Shown here piece by piece: positions 1 through 13,479 of a stretch of DNA of 64,000 nucleotides. Below the pieces are notes generated by a model. That model was given only the letters and a program-made list of their open reading frames with translations. It searched no databases and was not told the origin of the DNA. The stretch's first letter is position 1, and each line of letters opens with the position of its first letter. The translations under genes were made by a program, and so were the position numbers. The stretch comes from Mugil cephalus (Eukaryota > Chordata > Actinopteri > Mugiliformes > Mugilidae), in the NCBI RefSeq assembly GCF_022458985.1, contig NC_061781.1, positions 17,515,001 through 17,579,000 on the forward strand, in the 5' to 3' direction.

Positions 1-599
1 CACAGTCGAGCCCGAGCAGATGCTCAGAGCCCGTTGACGATCACAGTGACATAGTGTCATCTGTCTGTAAAGACGCCGGTTAAGTCTACTAAGTGCCTAT
101 AATCTTGAGATGTATGAGCAAAATCAGTGCGAATCATCCTACAGTAGCTAAGATGCAACAGGAGCTCAATTAAGGTCGAATTTAGTAAATTCAATAGAGT
201 TTATTGCCTCAGAGAAGCACTATTCATCTTGTGAAAGCAGTTGCATGGCCTCCTTGACCACTAATGGGTGCATAAAAACTGCTGGAGAGTTTTTTTTCTT
301 ATCCAGCTATGCATGTCGGTATGTATTGAAGTAGCTCAGAAATTGAGTACATGCAAGAACAATCTTTAGACAATCTCACCACTGGGTTTGAATTTCTGGA
401 CCTACTGACCATGCATCTAAGCTCCCTTCTCCTGCTCCACCCCACACTCCTTGGGCCGGGCATGCAGCTTCACTTTCCAGTGGTTGCAACAATGGAAATA
501 TCAGATCAGTTGCAGTTAGGGTTTGGTGCTAACTGTGCTAATTACAATGAATGTGAAAAACATAAACTGCCCAGCAGCTGTGGGTGCTCATGCGAGTGC
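1..599. other. Gene-free stretch
   Basis: No family-like frame, RNA gene or clear repeat was recognised. The longest frame (351-602 +) has no splice context or domain. Confidence 0.5.
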
Positions 600-997
600 T
601 GACTGTAACGAGGGCGTGTGGTGATGTGGTGATGCTGTTAGTGGGGTCCTATGGGTTGAGGGGAGGGGCCTCAGGTTTGGATCAGGCTTGTTCCAGTGCA
701 TCCCACAGATACTTGATCAGTTTGGGGTCTTATGAATTTGGAGGCCAGGTCAACACCTCGTGCTGTTTTTCATGTTTTTTTTTTTTTTTAGTTCTTCCAG
801 GCTGGATCCTTGTTGGGATAATTGCTGCCATCAAGAAGTGTCATTGCTGCAGGGTGGGGTTGCGTGGTCTGGGATACGTCAATGGTACATGTCTGAGTAA
901 CATCCACACCAAAGTTTCCCGGCAGAACATTGAATCGTCACAAGATGTTCAATGATATCCACTTCTCTTGGGAGTGGTCATAACGTTGTGGCTATCT
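600..997 (-). mobile_element. Tc1/mariner-like relic, family R2 copy A
   Basis: Decayed transposon with transposase-like DNA on the minus strand. The plus strand shows CATCCCACAGATACTTGATC and GAATTTGGAGGCCAGGTCAA, which I recognise as the complement of a common fish transposase gene. The right end, GTGGTCATAACGTTGTGG at about 977-994, is the reverse complement of the ends of the copies at 4.2, 23.7 and 28.9 kb. A poly-T run (772-789) interrupts it. No intact frame remains. The family name R2 is mine. Confidence 0.65.
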
Positions 998-3308
998 CTG
1001 AGAGAATCGTGAGTGTCCGTTTAAGTCAGTGAGTAGGTGTAGGTGTTTATTTCTTAAGGTTTATAAAAACAAACGGAGCTGTGCACACTCTAGCAGAGTC
1101 CAGCGTAGTGATGCATTTATCATCCCGTCTCTGGTAACTTTGAAACCAAACCTGTTCCACTGTGCCGAGGCCAGTTTTTACGGCGCTGTGTGATTCAGTC
1201 AAATCTGAATGCAAAGCATTACACAACTGACTCATTTCGCTGGAAGCCTGGTTCTCACACACTCGCTTGTCTGTGTCTACTAAATAGGAAAGTGAAAGAA
1301 CTGTTGTGAGAACTGCTATGCAGAAACTTGCAATGAGGAACTTTTTTTCATGAACCCTGGGGGCGAATATGATGAACTGATGCATGCCAGAAAGGTTTCG
1401 GTCACGTCCATTGATCACACAGGAAGAAATATCTAATGATTAAGTTCAAGGTCACATATTATTACTGGTTTGTGAGTGTGTCCATTGTTCACACATGCGC
1501 GCCGTGTGCTGCTTGGCTCAAGGTGGTGCCCATTGGCGGAGCAGCCACACACTTCTTTATGGACGGGAGGAGGAAATTGACGTGCACAGACAAAGACGCG
1601 TCGCTAGCGGTGCGGATTTGATTACAGCGCGGTGATCTCGATGCAAAGCTCAGTTCGGTTAAGGGGATTGTAAACGTGCCCCTGACGCAGGCTGCTGACA
1701 TCATTGCCAATACCTCCATTTACCCAAGCAGTCTGCTCCCTCCCAAGGAGGAGGGTGGAGAGAGAGAGAGGAGGGGGAGGGGGAGGGGGAGGAAAGCAGT
1801 GGCCGAGTGCGTAATGCCAGTGAAAGATGGGGCTCGGTTTGAAGGAAATTAAATGCAGACGAGTATTAAGAGGCAGTTGTGGCCTGTCAAAGAAAGTTAT
1901 AATGTGGAGGGAAAATGTGCACTAATTTAGAGAAAATAATAACTGGCAGTATGCAGCGCTCAGTCGCCCACTGGACCCCTGCGACCAGGATATTTATTCT
2001 GTCACTGAAAATAATTCCGCCACCTTCTTCGTCTTCGTACCTGCAGCGCATCATTAAAACAGCAGAAATGTCACCGTGCACCTGACACTAATTACACACG
2101 AGGAGAATCACACTGAGATAATGGTATTTGACTCACAGTGTGGGAGGCGTGGATATCATGGGAAAAAAAAAAGGTGAAACTTTCCCTGGAAGCTGCATAT
2201 ACGCCACTTATTTTCCGGGCCGACGTCACGCATCCTATACGGGTGGAGGGCGGTGCTGGCTAAAAGTGCACAGAAGTGTATAGAAGAAAAAGCACGGCAG
2301 AGACTCATTTAGTTTCTTTCTGATGAATAATTTTGTCAGAGGGAGTGTTGGAGAGAAGCACGTGCCGAACTGGCCTCTAGCAGCTTCTCTTTCTCCGCTG
2401 CTAAAAATGACGTACGGTTTGACTGTCGTGAGCTTTAAGCTGGATGAGCAGATGCGGCTGCACAGTGTGGCAGGTTGACTTCGCTGTCTTGGATATTCAT
2501 TTCCCTGCCCTAAGCGGCTGACATTTACTGGCTGCAGAGAAGATAGAGGAGATAAACTTAGAAAGAGAGTGGGCTGTTGGGTGGGGGGGTGGGGTTGATC
2601 GGAGGGGGGGTGGCGACGGCGACAAAAACAAGAAGAAGGGGGTCTTTGTGCCGCGGCTAATCTGAGGTTAATCTTTAAAATGAGCGTTGGGTGTTTGGGT
2701 GTTGGATAGAGAGAGCTCCAAGTTGGATAAGGAACAAAGGAGGGGGCTGTCAAACTATCTGCTGGATTACTTTATCTCACTATAACCCTAGCAACAAACC
2801 CCAATACAGTGGAAAACACTCACATAAGGGAACGGCTTTGAAGCTTCCTGTTAGCTGGTGGGGCCGAAAACCTGCTGGACAGCGAGTGGACGCAACCAGC
2901 GAGTGAAATTACATTAAACGTTTGAAGCAAAAATAAAAAGTCTCATTATTCTCTCATTATGATATCAATATGGGAAAAGATGTTGAATTAAAATGGAACC
3001 ACTAACGCTGACACCAGTGCTGATGCTAATGCTAATACTAATGCACTGTTATATAACGTCTCCACCAAACACACGCTTGTTCCCATACGTCCATACTTGA
3101 GCATACATTACGCTCCCTTCAGGTGTGGAAAGCAAAACTACCTAGGAATGCATGCACTGACCACGCTAGTGTTTGCGTAGTGCTCCTGTCTATGTGCAAA
3201 CGTTTTCTTGTTTAGTTTTTGCATTTGTCCACGTAGTTAAACACAGCGCGTCAACGCTAAATGAGATTGATGCAGTTATATTCTTGCAGCTGAATATTTT
3301 ATTGTTTC

Positions 3309-3321
3309 TGTGTGTGTGTGT

Positions 3322-3362
<41 letters not shown>
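3309..3362. repeat. (GT)n microsatellite
   Basis: Near-continuous TG dinucleotides with one break. Shorter (GT)n runs occur at 3,826-3,842, 15,322-15,354, 17,440-17,455, 23,430-23,455 and 33,025-33,061. Confidence 0.95.
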
Positions 3363-3560
3363 CCTCCCTGGGAGCTAGTTTGTTGATCTTTATTGAGTGG
3401 AGTGACCTTGTGCGGCAGAGAGGACAGTGCTACACCTCAGTGAACAGAGGCGGAGGGGAAAAAGGACGGAGCTGATGTGGAAGGGTGGACAGAGGAAAGG
3501 TGTGTGGGGTGTCGGTGGGAACTGGAGTGTAGGGGAGTCCAGACGGCACCTCTCCGTCTC

Positions 3561-3585
3561 CCCCCCCCCCCCCCCCCCCCCCCCC
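3561..3585. repeat. Poly-C tract
   Basis: Around 25 consecutive C. The length of such runs is often uncertain in assemblies. Confidence 0.9.
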
Positions 3586-4206
3586 TCCACGCACCCGGGT
3601 CAGGGATACAGTGGCTTTCAAACATTTTCAACCCCAACCTTTACCCTAAGCTTAATCTTAACCAGAGAGATAACAATTAACTATTAACTAACCTACTATT
3701 TACCCCACACAGCCACTACTATAACAGTTATATTACAAAACAAAAACATAATCATACACAAAAGCTGCACGTGTGCAGTTTGATCCTATAAATCAAGAAA
3801 ACCTCACAGAGAACAGCAATATTAAATGTGTGTGTGTGTGTGTTTTTTTTTGTTGTTTTTTTTTTTTTTAGTATCAGGGACTCAATGATCCCACATTCCT
3901 GTGACTCCACAGAAAGCTGCAACAGATTTTCTGGATTTATCGTCCTGGCACAAAAGAATCGCTGGCATACGAGAAACTTACACTATGTTCCACACGGAGA
4001 ATGTGCGCATTCTCGAGCAGTGATCGTGTAAGTATTTATTTATTTATTTTTTGCACAAGGTATGAAAGAAGCTGAAGATGAAGGTTTTGAGGAGAGTTTC
4101 AGCGGCAGCCGGCGGACAAATGAAAGCATAGTTTCATTTCCTGGTATCACAGACGAACCAGTTGTGTAAGTGTGATCCACTGTGGTTCAACCTAGTGGTG
4201 TTTGTG

Positions 4207-4325
4207 CCACATACCAGTCAGCCACAACATTAAAACCACTGACGGGAGAAGTAAATAACACTTCTGACAATACACTCCTTGATGGCAGCAGCGTAGGACT
4301 GATCGGTGTATGTTGTACAGTGAAT
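4207..4325 (+). mobile_element. Tc1/mariner-like MITE relic, family R2 copy B
   Basis: Starts with CCACAACATTAAAACCACTG followed by GGGAGAAGTAAATAACA, matching the terminal region of the copy at 23.7 kb. It also has ACACTCCTTGATGGCAG, shared with 23,878-23,894, and ends near GATCGGTGTA. About 120 bp, heavily internally deleted. No coding sequence. Confidence 0.6.
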
Positions 4326-7189
4326 TGTATCAGACACTGATTGTGCATCAGACATTATTTTTTTGTCTACTTTCGCTAGAACTTGCTGAATTTTATGAAC
4401 ATCGTGTATAGTTTTATTAATTATTTCCCTTTGGACATATCGGATCGGTTGGTTTCTTGGTCGGCTGTCGTGTTTGTCTAAATGTAATTTTGTTTACGTA
4501 TCAGGAAGCCCTCGTTTTAATTTCAAGGAAATGTTATTTCAGGAACAGACCGCATCAAAGCTTGTTCTTGGGCAAATCAAGGTGCGTGACCTCTAGATAT
4601 GAGCTCTGGCTTTCCTTTTTTTGGCTTTGGTACAAAAGAAGATCTCCTCCCCTTTAGCCTGGAAGCTCCGCTGCTCACATGGCCGGGGCAGGCGAACACA
4701 CAGATGTCCTCAGCGTCATTTCTACCTCCCAGACACCCTCCTTCACCCAGCTTAGGTTTCTTAATCCCTGTTTAGCTGTTCTTTTCTCTGCCAGACTTCG
4801 CTCATACTCCCCACCGCCGAACCAAAACCACATTACGCTTTGCCTCAACCTGCCGCCTGCCGTCTCTGAGCCGGCAGACGTGCAAATAGACGATGGAGGT
4901 CAGGTGAAAGAAATAAAGCAAAGATAATGAGAAAATGACTAAAGTGAGTTATAACACCACACGTTTGGAGTAAAGAAAAAAAGAGAGGGGGTAGGTGAGG
5001 TGAATTCAGACCAGGGACAATGTGCACGTGGAAAGCAATTAATGATACGTCCTCCTAATCACCTCACTAATCAGCACTGGATGGTCGTTTCCTTCAAGAG
5101 TCATCATGCACTGATTTTTCGCCTTAAAGCCCCGGGCGCATTTACGTCTTTGTCATTTCTCTCTTTCCTCTGGCGAGTTAAGGACTGTTATCCGGCTTTA
5201 GGGGCCAGCTGAGAGGCCATATGGACATTTAGCAAAAAGATCAGAGGCACAAGATGCAGCACCACCTGGAGAGATAAAACTTACAACTTTCTTTCCATCT
5301 GGACTGTCGCAATGTCACTTCCAAGTCATGCTTGACATTCATCTGCTCCATAAACAATTTATGACAGACACAACACGAGCTACTGTCGGCTTTAGCCACT
5401 TGGTCTAGACTAAACATTGGCTCGGCTTAAAAAGACATTTGAGGTCCCCTAAAATAAATCCTCTCGATTTTTCCTCTTTGTTTGCGTTTGTATTTTTCGC
5501 TGGAAGGAAAACATTAGCTGGACTAGCGAGCTGTTCGTCACAGCTAAATGCCAAAATAGGCTAAGCTAGGACAGTGAACGCGGTAAACAACGGTCGTATT
5601 TGTTCACGTAAAGTTGTTTTCAATCCCGATTACACTCATTGCCTCAGCCCCCTTATCCCCCCTCTGCATCCTGCGTTCGGGTGGAGCTTTGATGGTTTTA
5701 TTTGCTTTAGATGTGACTTTAATCAGGTCCTGCCACTCTGCTGATTTTCCCCTTGTCCCATATATCAAATCCATTTCATCATGAACAGGACAATTCATAA
5801 TAAATCCCCTGGTTAGTTCAGAGCGAGCGAGCGTGTTTGAGTGCGCGTGCGACTGCGCTGCACTTAAGTGCTGCATGTGTGTTTTGTGATGCGGGAAAGA
5901 AAAATAAAAGTGACCCGGACATTTTTTATTTTTTCCATTAACTCTCCATGTTTTTGGAGCAGTCGAATAAGAGCCTTATATCACCAAATCACTACGAAAG
6001 GTGCATCATCCCGCCGCGCTCAGAGCTGACCTCTTTATGCAGCTCTCAGCTTTTGTACACTTACTCCCCTAAGCCATCTATACTTCCCAGTCAAATGCTG
6101 TGTCTCCACGCGCCCACTCCATCTATTGTTGCGCTTTACCTCCATTTTTCATGTCACTCTCCTTGTCAGGCTTACTATCACCTTCCTGGGTACCCCATAT
6201 CCCCTTCCCTGCCACCCTCAGCTCTGGATAATAGGCTGATCCCTGGTATGACGCACATTGCTCCGTCTCCAGAGGGGCTTTTGCGCACACAGGCATTCAT
6301 AAAGGCTCTGCACAGCCTGGTGTGCAGATACAGGCGCTGGCCAGGTATTTACATCTTGAGATAACTGACACCACAAGATTACTGTATCAGCAGCTCGGCT
6401 GTCAGCACAATAGACTCCGCATTCTTTAGCAGAAAGGGCTTTTGTTACTGTTATGAATAGTGATCATAAAAACTGATTGTTGTGTAGCTGCCAGGTATCG
6501 GGCTAGAGGCTGGTACTGGAGATCAGTTTACTCTTCCTCGAGTTTCGGTTTGCTTTTGCTTCCGTGCCCTCGAGTCCGAAACAGAACGTAAGTCGCGGCT
6601 TTCATTTAGTTGTAATTCTGAATCAGAGAAGTTGTCGCATTGACCACAAAATCGAATAAAAAATAATGCAATTAATTCAGCTAAATTAAAAGCTAATTCT
6701 TTTTTTTTGCAGTCCTGAAAGCTAGTAAGAGAAAAAAAAAATGTACGAATGGGATTGAACTTTCTAAACACTGAGACCAAACAAAACCGAAGATGCAAAA
6801 CTGTAGCCTCGGATTTTGGCTCTCACACATAACTAATGTTAGCATGAGAAGGGCTGCGAATATCTGTGCAACATTCGGAGTTTGAAAATAGCTTCGGCGC
6901 TGACACGACCCAGAGACGCCAACAAGACTGCTTCCTTTGCTCCACGCACTCCTCCACATACTTGAAAACAGCTATCAACACGTTGTGGGAACAGGAAGAA
7001 ACGGGTAAAAATAATAATACAACACATGTCCTGTGGCCGCCGAAGTTGGAAAAGTAAACACGGCCGCTGCATCAAGCTTGTTAATGCAAAAAAAAACTCG
7101 TAATAAAATCAAGTCAGCAACCAAAGTGTTGGTTTGTTTACATCGTGACGACAAAGCCCGGCTATATCTCTCCACTTGTTGCTGGCATC

Positions 7190-7279
7190 AGCGCCAAGCT
7201 AAGCTAGCCTTTCACTGTTTCTAGCTTAACCTCGTAACGTCACGTGGAAGAAGACGTCAACCGGCGACGTATTTGGCAG
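7190..7279 (+). promoter_or_regulatory. Candidate promoter and first exon of an unknown transcript
   Basis: ACGTCACGTG at 7,237-7,246 (overlapping CRE-like and E-box motifs) and GACGTCA at 7,253-7,259 are followed by CCGGCGACG and a good splice donor GGCAG|GTGAGC with the exon end at 7,279. CpGs cluster here in an otherwise CpG-poor area. No coding frame follows and no partner acceptor could be assigned, so this may be an unannotated noncoding transcript or chance. Confidence 0.25.
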
Positions 7280-8814
7280 GTGAGCTATATAAGCGTTTCC
7301 ATTTGCATGCTCCAAGTGGAAATGCTATGAAAACAATGCATATCAATAAAGCACTTTCTAGCTTCCTAGCACCCTCATAAAAATCAACATAAAAACCATG
7401 GTGATTTATTATCTATACAGTAAAACACAGCCCGTAAGGAAATATTGTGCATTTACAGCATAATACTGAGCCCATTTCTATGAAACGTGGGTCAGTTTTC
7501 TGGTGTAAAATGAAGGACACACTGTTAAGAATACACAGTAACTAGACATTTCATTAGGTACGCTATGTGTGAAAAAGGGGATCTGCACACTTGGATCAGT
7601 GCAAGTATTTTTAATTAACCAAGCTTTCGGTAAAAGGACTTCCATCAGGGTAATTACTCAATCCTCCTTCATGACTGTTAGAGGATAATGTTTTAGAGGA
7701 TGTCAAATTGTGTAATAAAAACAAGCTTTGGTGCAACACAAAGCTACAAACCACAGCCTCCAAAATGAAGACATAGTGGTCATTTTGCAACATATGCTGA
7801 ATACCATAACCTTCATGATGCTTAGATTTAGACCATGACTTTCATATTAGAACGCATTTTTTTTTTTGCACTAATGTTTCTATGGGTTATGTTAAATCAA
7901 TTAGTTATCGTCATAAATAAACATCATTATTTAACCAGAAGCTTCAAGCCAGAAATTATCCAAAACTGCAAGAAATGTGAACTTTTTTTCTGGGTATGCG
8001 TGAGTAAGAGATCTGTGAGGGCCTCATCACTGAAACTGTTTGTTTGAGGAGAGCTGGTGCTGCACCTCCTGGATGATAGCTTGACGCACAAGCTCACGAG
8101 GACAGACTGCGCCTGCCAAAGTCAACAAGCGGAGACAGACCAGCGTTAATTACCGAAGAAGAATGGTACCCCTGTGCTCCAAAAGACACAATAACACCAA
8201 ATGATCAGACAAAGGAGCTTTTCACAGACTGCCGTAGTTTGCGAATCCAAAGAGCTTTTTGGTAAATGGATAAATGGGTCGAGGTCAGAGAACAGCCAAG
8301 GATCTCTCAGCGTCATGCATGGTAATCGTGCTGCAACATCACTGTGAGTGGACAAATATTTCACAGGCCGAGCCCAGAGTGAAGTGAGATTTCGCCGCAT
8401 AAAGAGAAATAAACAAGAAAACAGGAACGGTGTGCCCTCAGCTAACAGTCAACGCTGGATATGGAGCATCATTACCTCACAGCTGACCTCAACTAAACTG
8501 ATTTCCCTGCTAGTCTGAGAGGGGTCGTTTGCTAATGTGTGCATAGAGTGTAAGCTGTGGAGATTACGAAAGCCAGTCTGTGTCACGGATTGAACATGGA
8601 TGCAGGCAGCAGCTATTGGGAGGCACCGGAGGAAGCAGAGTGACCTCAGAGAAATCAGGACAGGAAGATTTAGAGAAAAGGTGCTTTACTGTGACTATGC
8701 TTCTCTTTGTCAGAGGTGTTATTCTTGAGGCATGTGATTATATTATAGTTTGAGGGTTTTTATGTTTTATTTTGTTTTAGGTATAAAATACAATTCAGTT
8801 CTCATATTGTATGC

Positions 8815-8907
8815 CATAGGTCTTCAACAGGGGGTCCGTGACCCCTAAGAGGGTCCATGGAGGTGCTGCAGAGGGGTCGCAAAATCTTTGGTTGGTTTGA
8901 CATTTTA

Positions 8908-8971
<64 letters not shown>

Positions 8972-9430
8972 TTCCCCCACAAATTTAAAATTCTTTAAAT
9001 ACAAAATAACACGAATCCAACATATTTTAGTAAAGGGATAAATGGAGGCACTCAGTAATAACTTATCACTCATTCAGTGATACGGGAGGTGTCTCAACAA
9101 CACTCGAAACCTGTCAATCTAAGCCTCCTGTACACAGAAGGCCCCGCCCCTATCGCTGCTGAGTCAACTGAATCTGTCGTTTTCCCCATAATTTGCCGAG
9201 AGCCTCTTCGGGGCCCCAGGTGAAATCCCAAGCACATGCTGCAATATTAGCATAAGATAAGCTAAAAGTGCACGGTGTATATAGGTGTATATAAGTTTAC
9301 AGAGGTTGCACGGTCGCCACCATGTGTTTGAAATAAAAAAAATACCTTAATATTTCATGCAAAATGATAATGATAATGCATATTTCTAAATAGCACTAAG
9401 CTGAGTTTAATATAGAACACATATAGTAGG
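8815..9430 (+). repeat. Interspersed repeat family R1, copy 1
   Basis: Begins TCTTCAACAGGGGGTCCGTG, as does the copy at 53.6 kb. Shared blocks include ACATATTTTAGTAAAGGGAT, CTAAGCCTCCTGTACACAG and TTTAATATAGAACACATAT. It contains a long (TTA)n microsatellite at 8,908-8,972. About 615 bp and non-coding; no terminal repeats were confirmed, so the class (possibly a non-autonomous DNA transposon) is open. The name R1 is mine. Confidence 0.7.
8908..8972. repeat. (TTA)n microsatellite
   Basis: About 20 TTA units inside repeat R1 copy 1. It produces an artefactual poly-asparagine frame on the minus strand. Confidence 0.95.
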
Positions 9431-12400
9431 TAGGGGAGGTTCCTACTTAATCTCTCCATCAGTCATCTCCATTGGCGTTGAAGAGCCCTGTTGTATGCAA
9501 TTTTCAAATAGATCTATTTATTTATCTATTTATTTTATGAAATGAGGATAGATGGATTATCCTCGGGATTTGAATGTTTCTCTGACCTTTCCTCTCTTTT
9601 TCTGTTTGCACATGGTGAAGGAAGGTAGTTGTGATTCTCTGACCTTTCACCACGTCTCGATATCATGTCAAAATGTCACTTTGCGAAGTCATCCACACTT
9701 TATGTTTAAGGTTTATCCAGTGTTAGCATACGAGCACACTAGAGCACAACGGCGACTATCCGCATGTTAGCGCTGTCGCATGTCACCATTCTGACAGCAT
9801 GAGCCTTAAAGCGCCACAAAATACAACCTTATAAAGCTGCTAGCAGAGCTCTTAGGTCTTATCCACACAGCACGGTGAATTTGATGGTAGGAACAAAAGT
9901 TACAGACGGAATTTCTCCACAACAAACAAAGAAGTGTGTGATACACAGTGTACCTGATGCTTTCATTGATCAAAGTTATTTTCTTGCCCTTGATTTTCAT
10001 TAAAATTCCATGGTCTGTTGTTATCTCATTATTCCATTGCTGCTAGCCAACAACAATAATCTAATATGTTGAAACTCTGTAAATATATAAAATGGGCAAG
10101 AACGATGGACAACTGGAATGCGAAGAAGCAAAAACAAAACAGTAGCAGTTGTAATTTCGTATCACAGCAGCAACAAATAAAATACACTGAAAGCAAAATA
10201 ATCACCTTCAGGCTAAAACTCCCCCCGTTTCCGAATTGTTCATTTTGAAACGCACCGATTTCAATCATCTTTGTTCTCGTCTGCTTCTGTGGAAGCTCAA
10301 GCATACCAGCCGCACGAATGAGAAGGATTGGAGATGATTCAAGAGCTGGCCCAGATCCAGGGTGATTCTTCACTAAGACATGGTCGGGTTAGCAGATGTT
10401 CTTGAGAGCCTACAGTGTCACATTTTTGAGCTGTGATGTGGAGCAAAGAGTTTTCTGCGGTCTCGTGATCCTGACCTTGAAGAACAGATGCATGTATTGT
10501 TTGAAAAGAGCAGCTAGGGGAGACGTGAGATTTATTGGATCTTCTGTCCTGACATAATTACGAGACACCAGATTAACACGGGTGAATCTTTGACCACCAC
10601 CTTGAGGGGGATCACATCTGCCGCCCTGATCGAAGCCTGCGTCGCTGCAGTCGTTCACGTTTTGACCGATCTCGACAGCGGCGCGAATGAGTAATAGTGA
10701 GAAGATGGAACATAAACACCTCAGCGTGCTGCAAAAAGAAAGTCCATGGGCCGACGCCGTGACTCATCGCCTCCTGTCACACAGCGCTCTGTTTACTGTC
10801 AGGCCTCAAAATTTAAGTAAATCTTCTGAAATACCCCTTGGGGTGACCTTTGCGTGCCCACATTTGATGAAAGGGCACCAGAAACATACGAAGAACAGAA
10901 CATACGAACGTTCCTCCTTTGAGCCACGCGGCGTGAAACGTGCCTTAATAGTCATCTGTTTTCAGTAAACACTGATACACGTTGAAGACAAAACATTGAC
11001 TGTTCAACCATTCATATTTGCGTTGCCTTGAAGACGATCTGCACGTGACTAATAACAGGAGTCACAATATTTTCTCCTGTGCACACACAGGAAGCACTTG
11101 AACATTTGCGGCACGAGAGTCAAGTGCACAACGTCAGCAATTAAACCCAAAAATACAGACACACGTTCGTGCAGATCGAACAGCATGTGCGGCCAGGAAC
11201 CTGCACCATTAGAAGCCGTGCAGTTGTGCGTGCGTGTGAGAGAAAAAAAGACAGGAAAGTGTGGATGACACAGCGAGAGGAGACGGAAGTCACAGCATTT
11301 CCAGGAACAAGAAGTTGTGCATGTGCGGCTGAGTTTGGGTTGAAAGTGGTTTGGCTCACGTTCAACACATTTCTCAACTCTACTGGACATATTCTTGTTC
11401 TCACGTCCTTTCAAAACTAAATTATCTGCAGATTGCGGTTCAGTGGCCGTCATCGCTCCCTCCTAAACTTAGATGTACGCCTCAAAAAGCTGCAGAAGAA
11501 TTCTTCAGTGACAGGCTGATACTAATAGAGAGCTATCAAGTCACTGCCTGTAGTTTTAGGGCATACACAGATGCATGGGTATATATGAGTGTGAAAATAA
11601 TGGAAACAAAAGCAAAACAATAAAAGACGAGGAAGTTGCTTGTTTGAATCATATAATAAAGGGAAGTGCGAGTAAAGAGAACTAACACAATACAAAAGGT
11701 CACTGTTGGTTTTATTCTTGCATCGGCACCACAGAGACATGAACACAAATATACTTTTAGAAGACAGAGAAGTGAGAAGTGGACTATGGTTATTTTATTC
11801 TGACTTAAGTTTGTCAAACTTTTTATTTTTTTATAACTTAGTGTGGTATGACTTGCAAAACTTAGATGCTGTCTGACTTCATTTAATGCATGTGTTTGCT
11901 TTTATATTAAAACTTGTCTCAGCATCTGCATGTCTCATTAACTTGCTGACTTGTGGTCACATTAACCACTATTTAGAAAAAAAAATGAAAAATATGTAGA
12001 CTTACTCTAAGTCTTGAATTTTTCATTTGTCAGTTTGATAAATAATTAACCAGGATCCCCTTAAGTAAGCTTGAGCTCGTCGCTCACCGTGCCGCAACAA
12101 TCTGACTCAAGTAATTTGAGTTTATATAACTGTGTCTGCTTTGTACAAAATCAGGAAATGCAACAAGTGCAACACGTATGTGAGGCACCTTTTCAGACGG
12201 CAGCCGGTAGAGACGTTTGGTTATGAAAACATCGACACGCAAAGCAGAGTGGGCTGTGGGTTACTGTTGTAAGTGTGCATGATATTGTGTGACCTTTCAG
12301 TAGAGACATTTTGCATGTGGTTTGCATTCCTTTAGCATTTCAGATCGTGGGAGGGCAGAAAGAGTCTCTACATTGCGTTTGGCATTTGATGGTTACTGAT

Positions 12401-13479
12401 GGTTACAGACTTTTGTGGTGTGCATGCTGTGAAGTGTTAAACCATGTCCACCGACATAGTCAGAGCTCTATTCTTTTCTTTGGTCTTCTCATGCTCATGC
12501 AGACAAACAGTCACGAAACGTGTGTGTTCACAGTCTGACTGCATGATAATTATAGGCAGTTTGCTTGTCACCAGCAGAAACTTCCACAAACGCACAAACT
12601 TTAGTGGCTGTAACTTCCTCTAATGACCTGCAGCGTGTTCTTCCACTCATCTCGACAGTCAAAATGGAACACCCGCAAGAAAATCCCTGTTAGCTTTAAA
12701 CTGCAGCTCAGTGAGTGGAAAAGGTGAAGAAAGTCACACATAGCACCTCTCATGAGAATCAGGTCAGGTCAGTGTTCGGATGCCTGATGGCGTTCAGTGA
12801 CATTTGACAGACAATGAAGAATAAGAAGTAGGTTATCATAACATTTTATTGTCAAAGACAATGGCAAGAGCCATCACCGCCTTCTTGTCACAAGGCAAGT
12901 TCAAGCACTGGTGCTTGTTTAATTGGATCAAGTGAATTGGATTGATATATTTTGGAGAACTTTTCTTTCCTGACACATTAAAGTACTCCATCGATGTAAC
13001 AGTAAATCGACTAATTAATCTTCTTAATTAAATGAACAGTTAATCAGCAACTCATTTGATTAGCGGGCAAAAATTTACAATGTTTTTGAGGTTAAAATAG
13101 TTAATGTTTTTGAATTTTTACAGTTTACCTAAGGAAAACAACTGGATGGTTAGAAAATAAAGTTATTTAAGTATATTATCATTTGTAAGTAAAATCTGTT
13201 GGATGATCTAAAAAATTATTTACTATTTATATTATATTTTATTTATTATTTATTATATGTTTTAGGTATTTATGAATAGGACTGAAGTTATGTCTGGAAA
13301 GAAAGAAAGATTTATGTAAAAGAAAAGTGGAAAAAAGATTAAAGTTTTTAGCTATTTTTAGTACGTTTTTGAAGAGAACACCTTCGTCCCTTAGAATTAG
13401 GTAGGAGGGTTAATAGAAAGTGTTGGATAAACAGTGAAAAAACATCTGAGTATCACCAGTTGCTTCCTCTTCCTGGTAG
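9431..13479. other. Gene-free stretch before the sik1 promoter
   Basis: AT-rich, most strongly at 12,950-13,400. No recognised exon, RNA gene or intact transposon. Possible regulatory DNA for sik1, but nothing specific is seen. Confidence 0.45.

Larger units (their letters stand above)
998..7189. other. Gene-poor stretch upstream of sik1
   Basis: Contains GA/GC-rich low-complexity sequence (1,745-1,800 and 2,575-2,645), the (GT)n and poly-C tracts near 3.3-3.6 kb and R2 copy B at 4.2 kb. Frames of up to 172 codons (2,235-2,753 minus; 5,948-6,364 plus) have no recognisable domain and no consistent splice structure, so no gene is called. Confidence 0.5.

Noticed and set aside
2235..2753. 172-codon minus-strand frame
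   Set aside because: Pro/Ser-rich low-complexity translation of GA/GC-rich DNA, with no domain, no splice framework and no family resemblance.
3390..3687. Four overlapping frames with Gly or Pro runs
   Set aside because: All are translations of the poly-C tract.
8795..9073. Minus-strand frame with a long asparagine run
   Set aside because: It is the translation of the (TTA)n microsatellite inside repeat R1 and has no other protein features.
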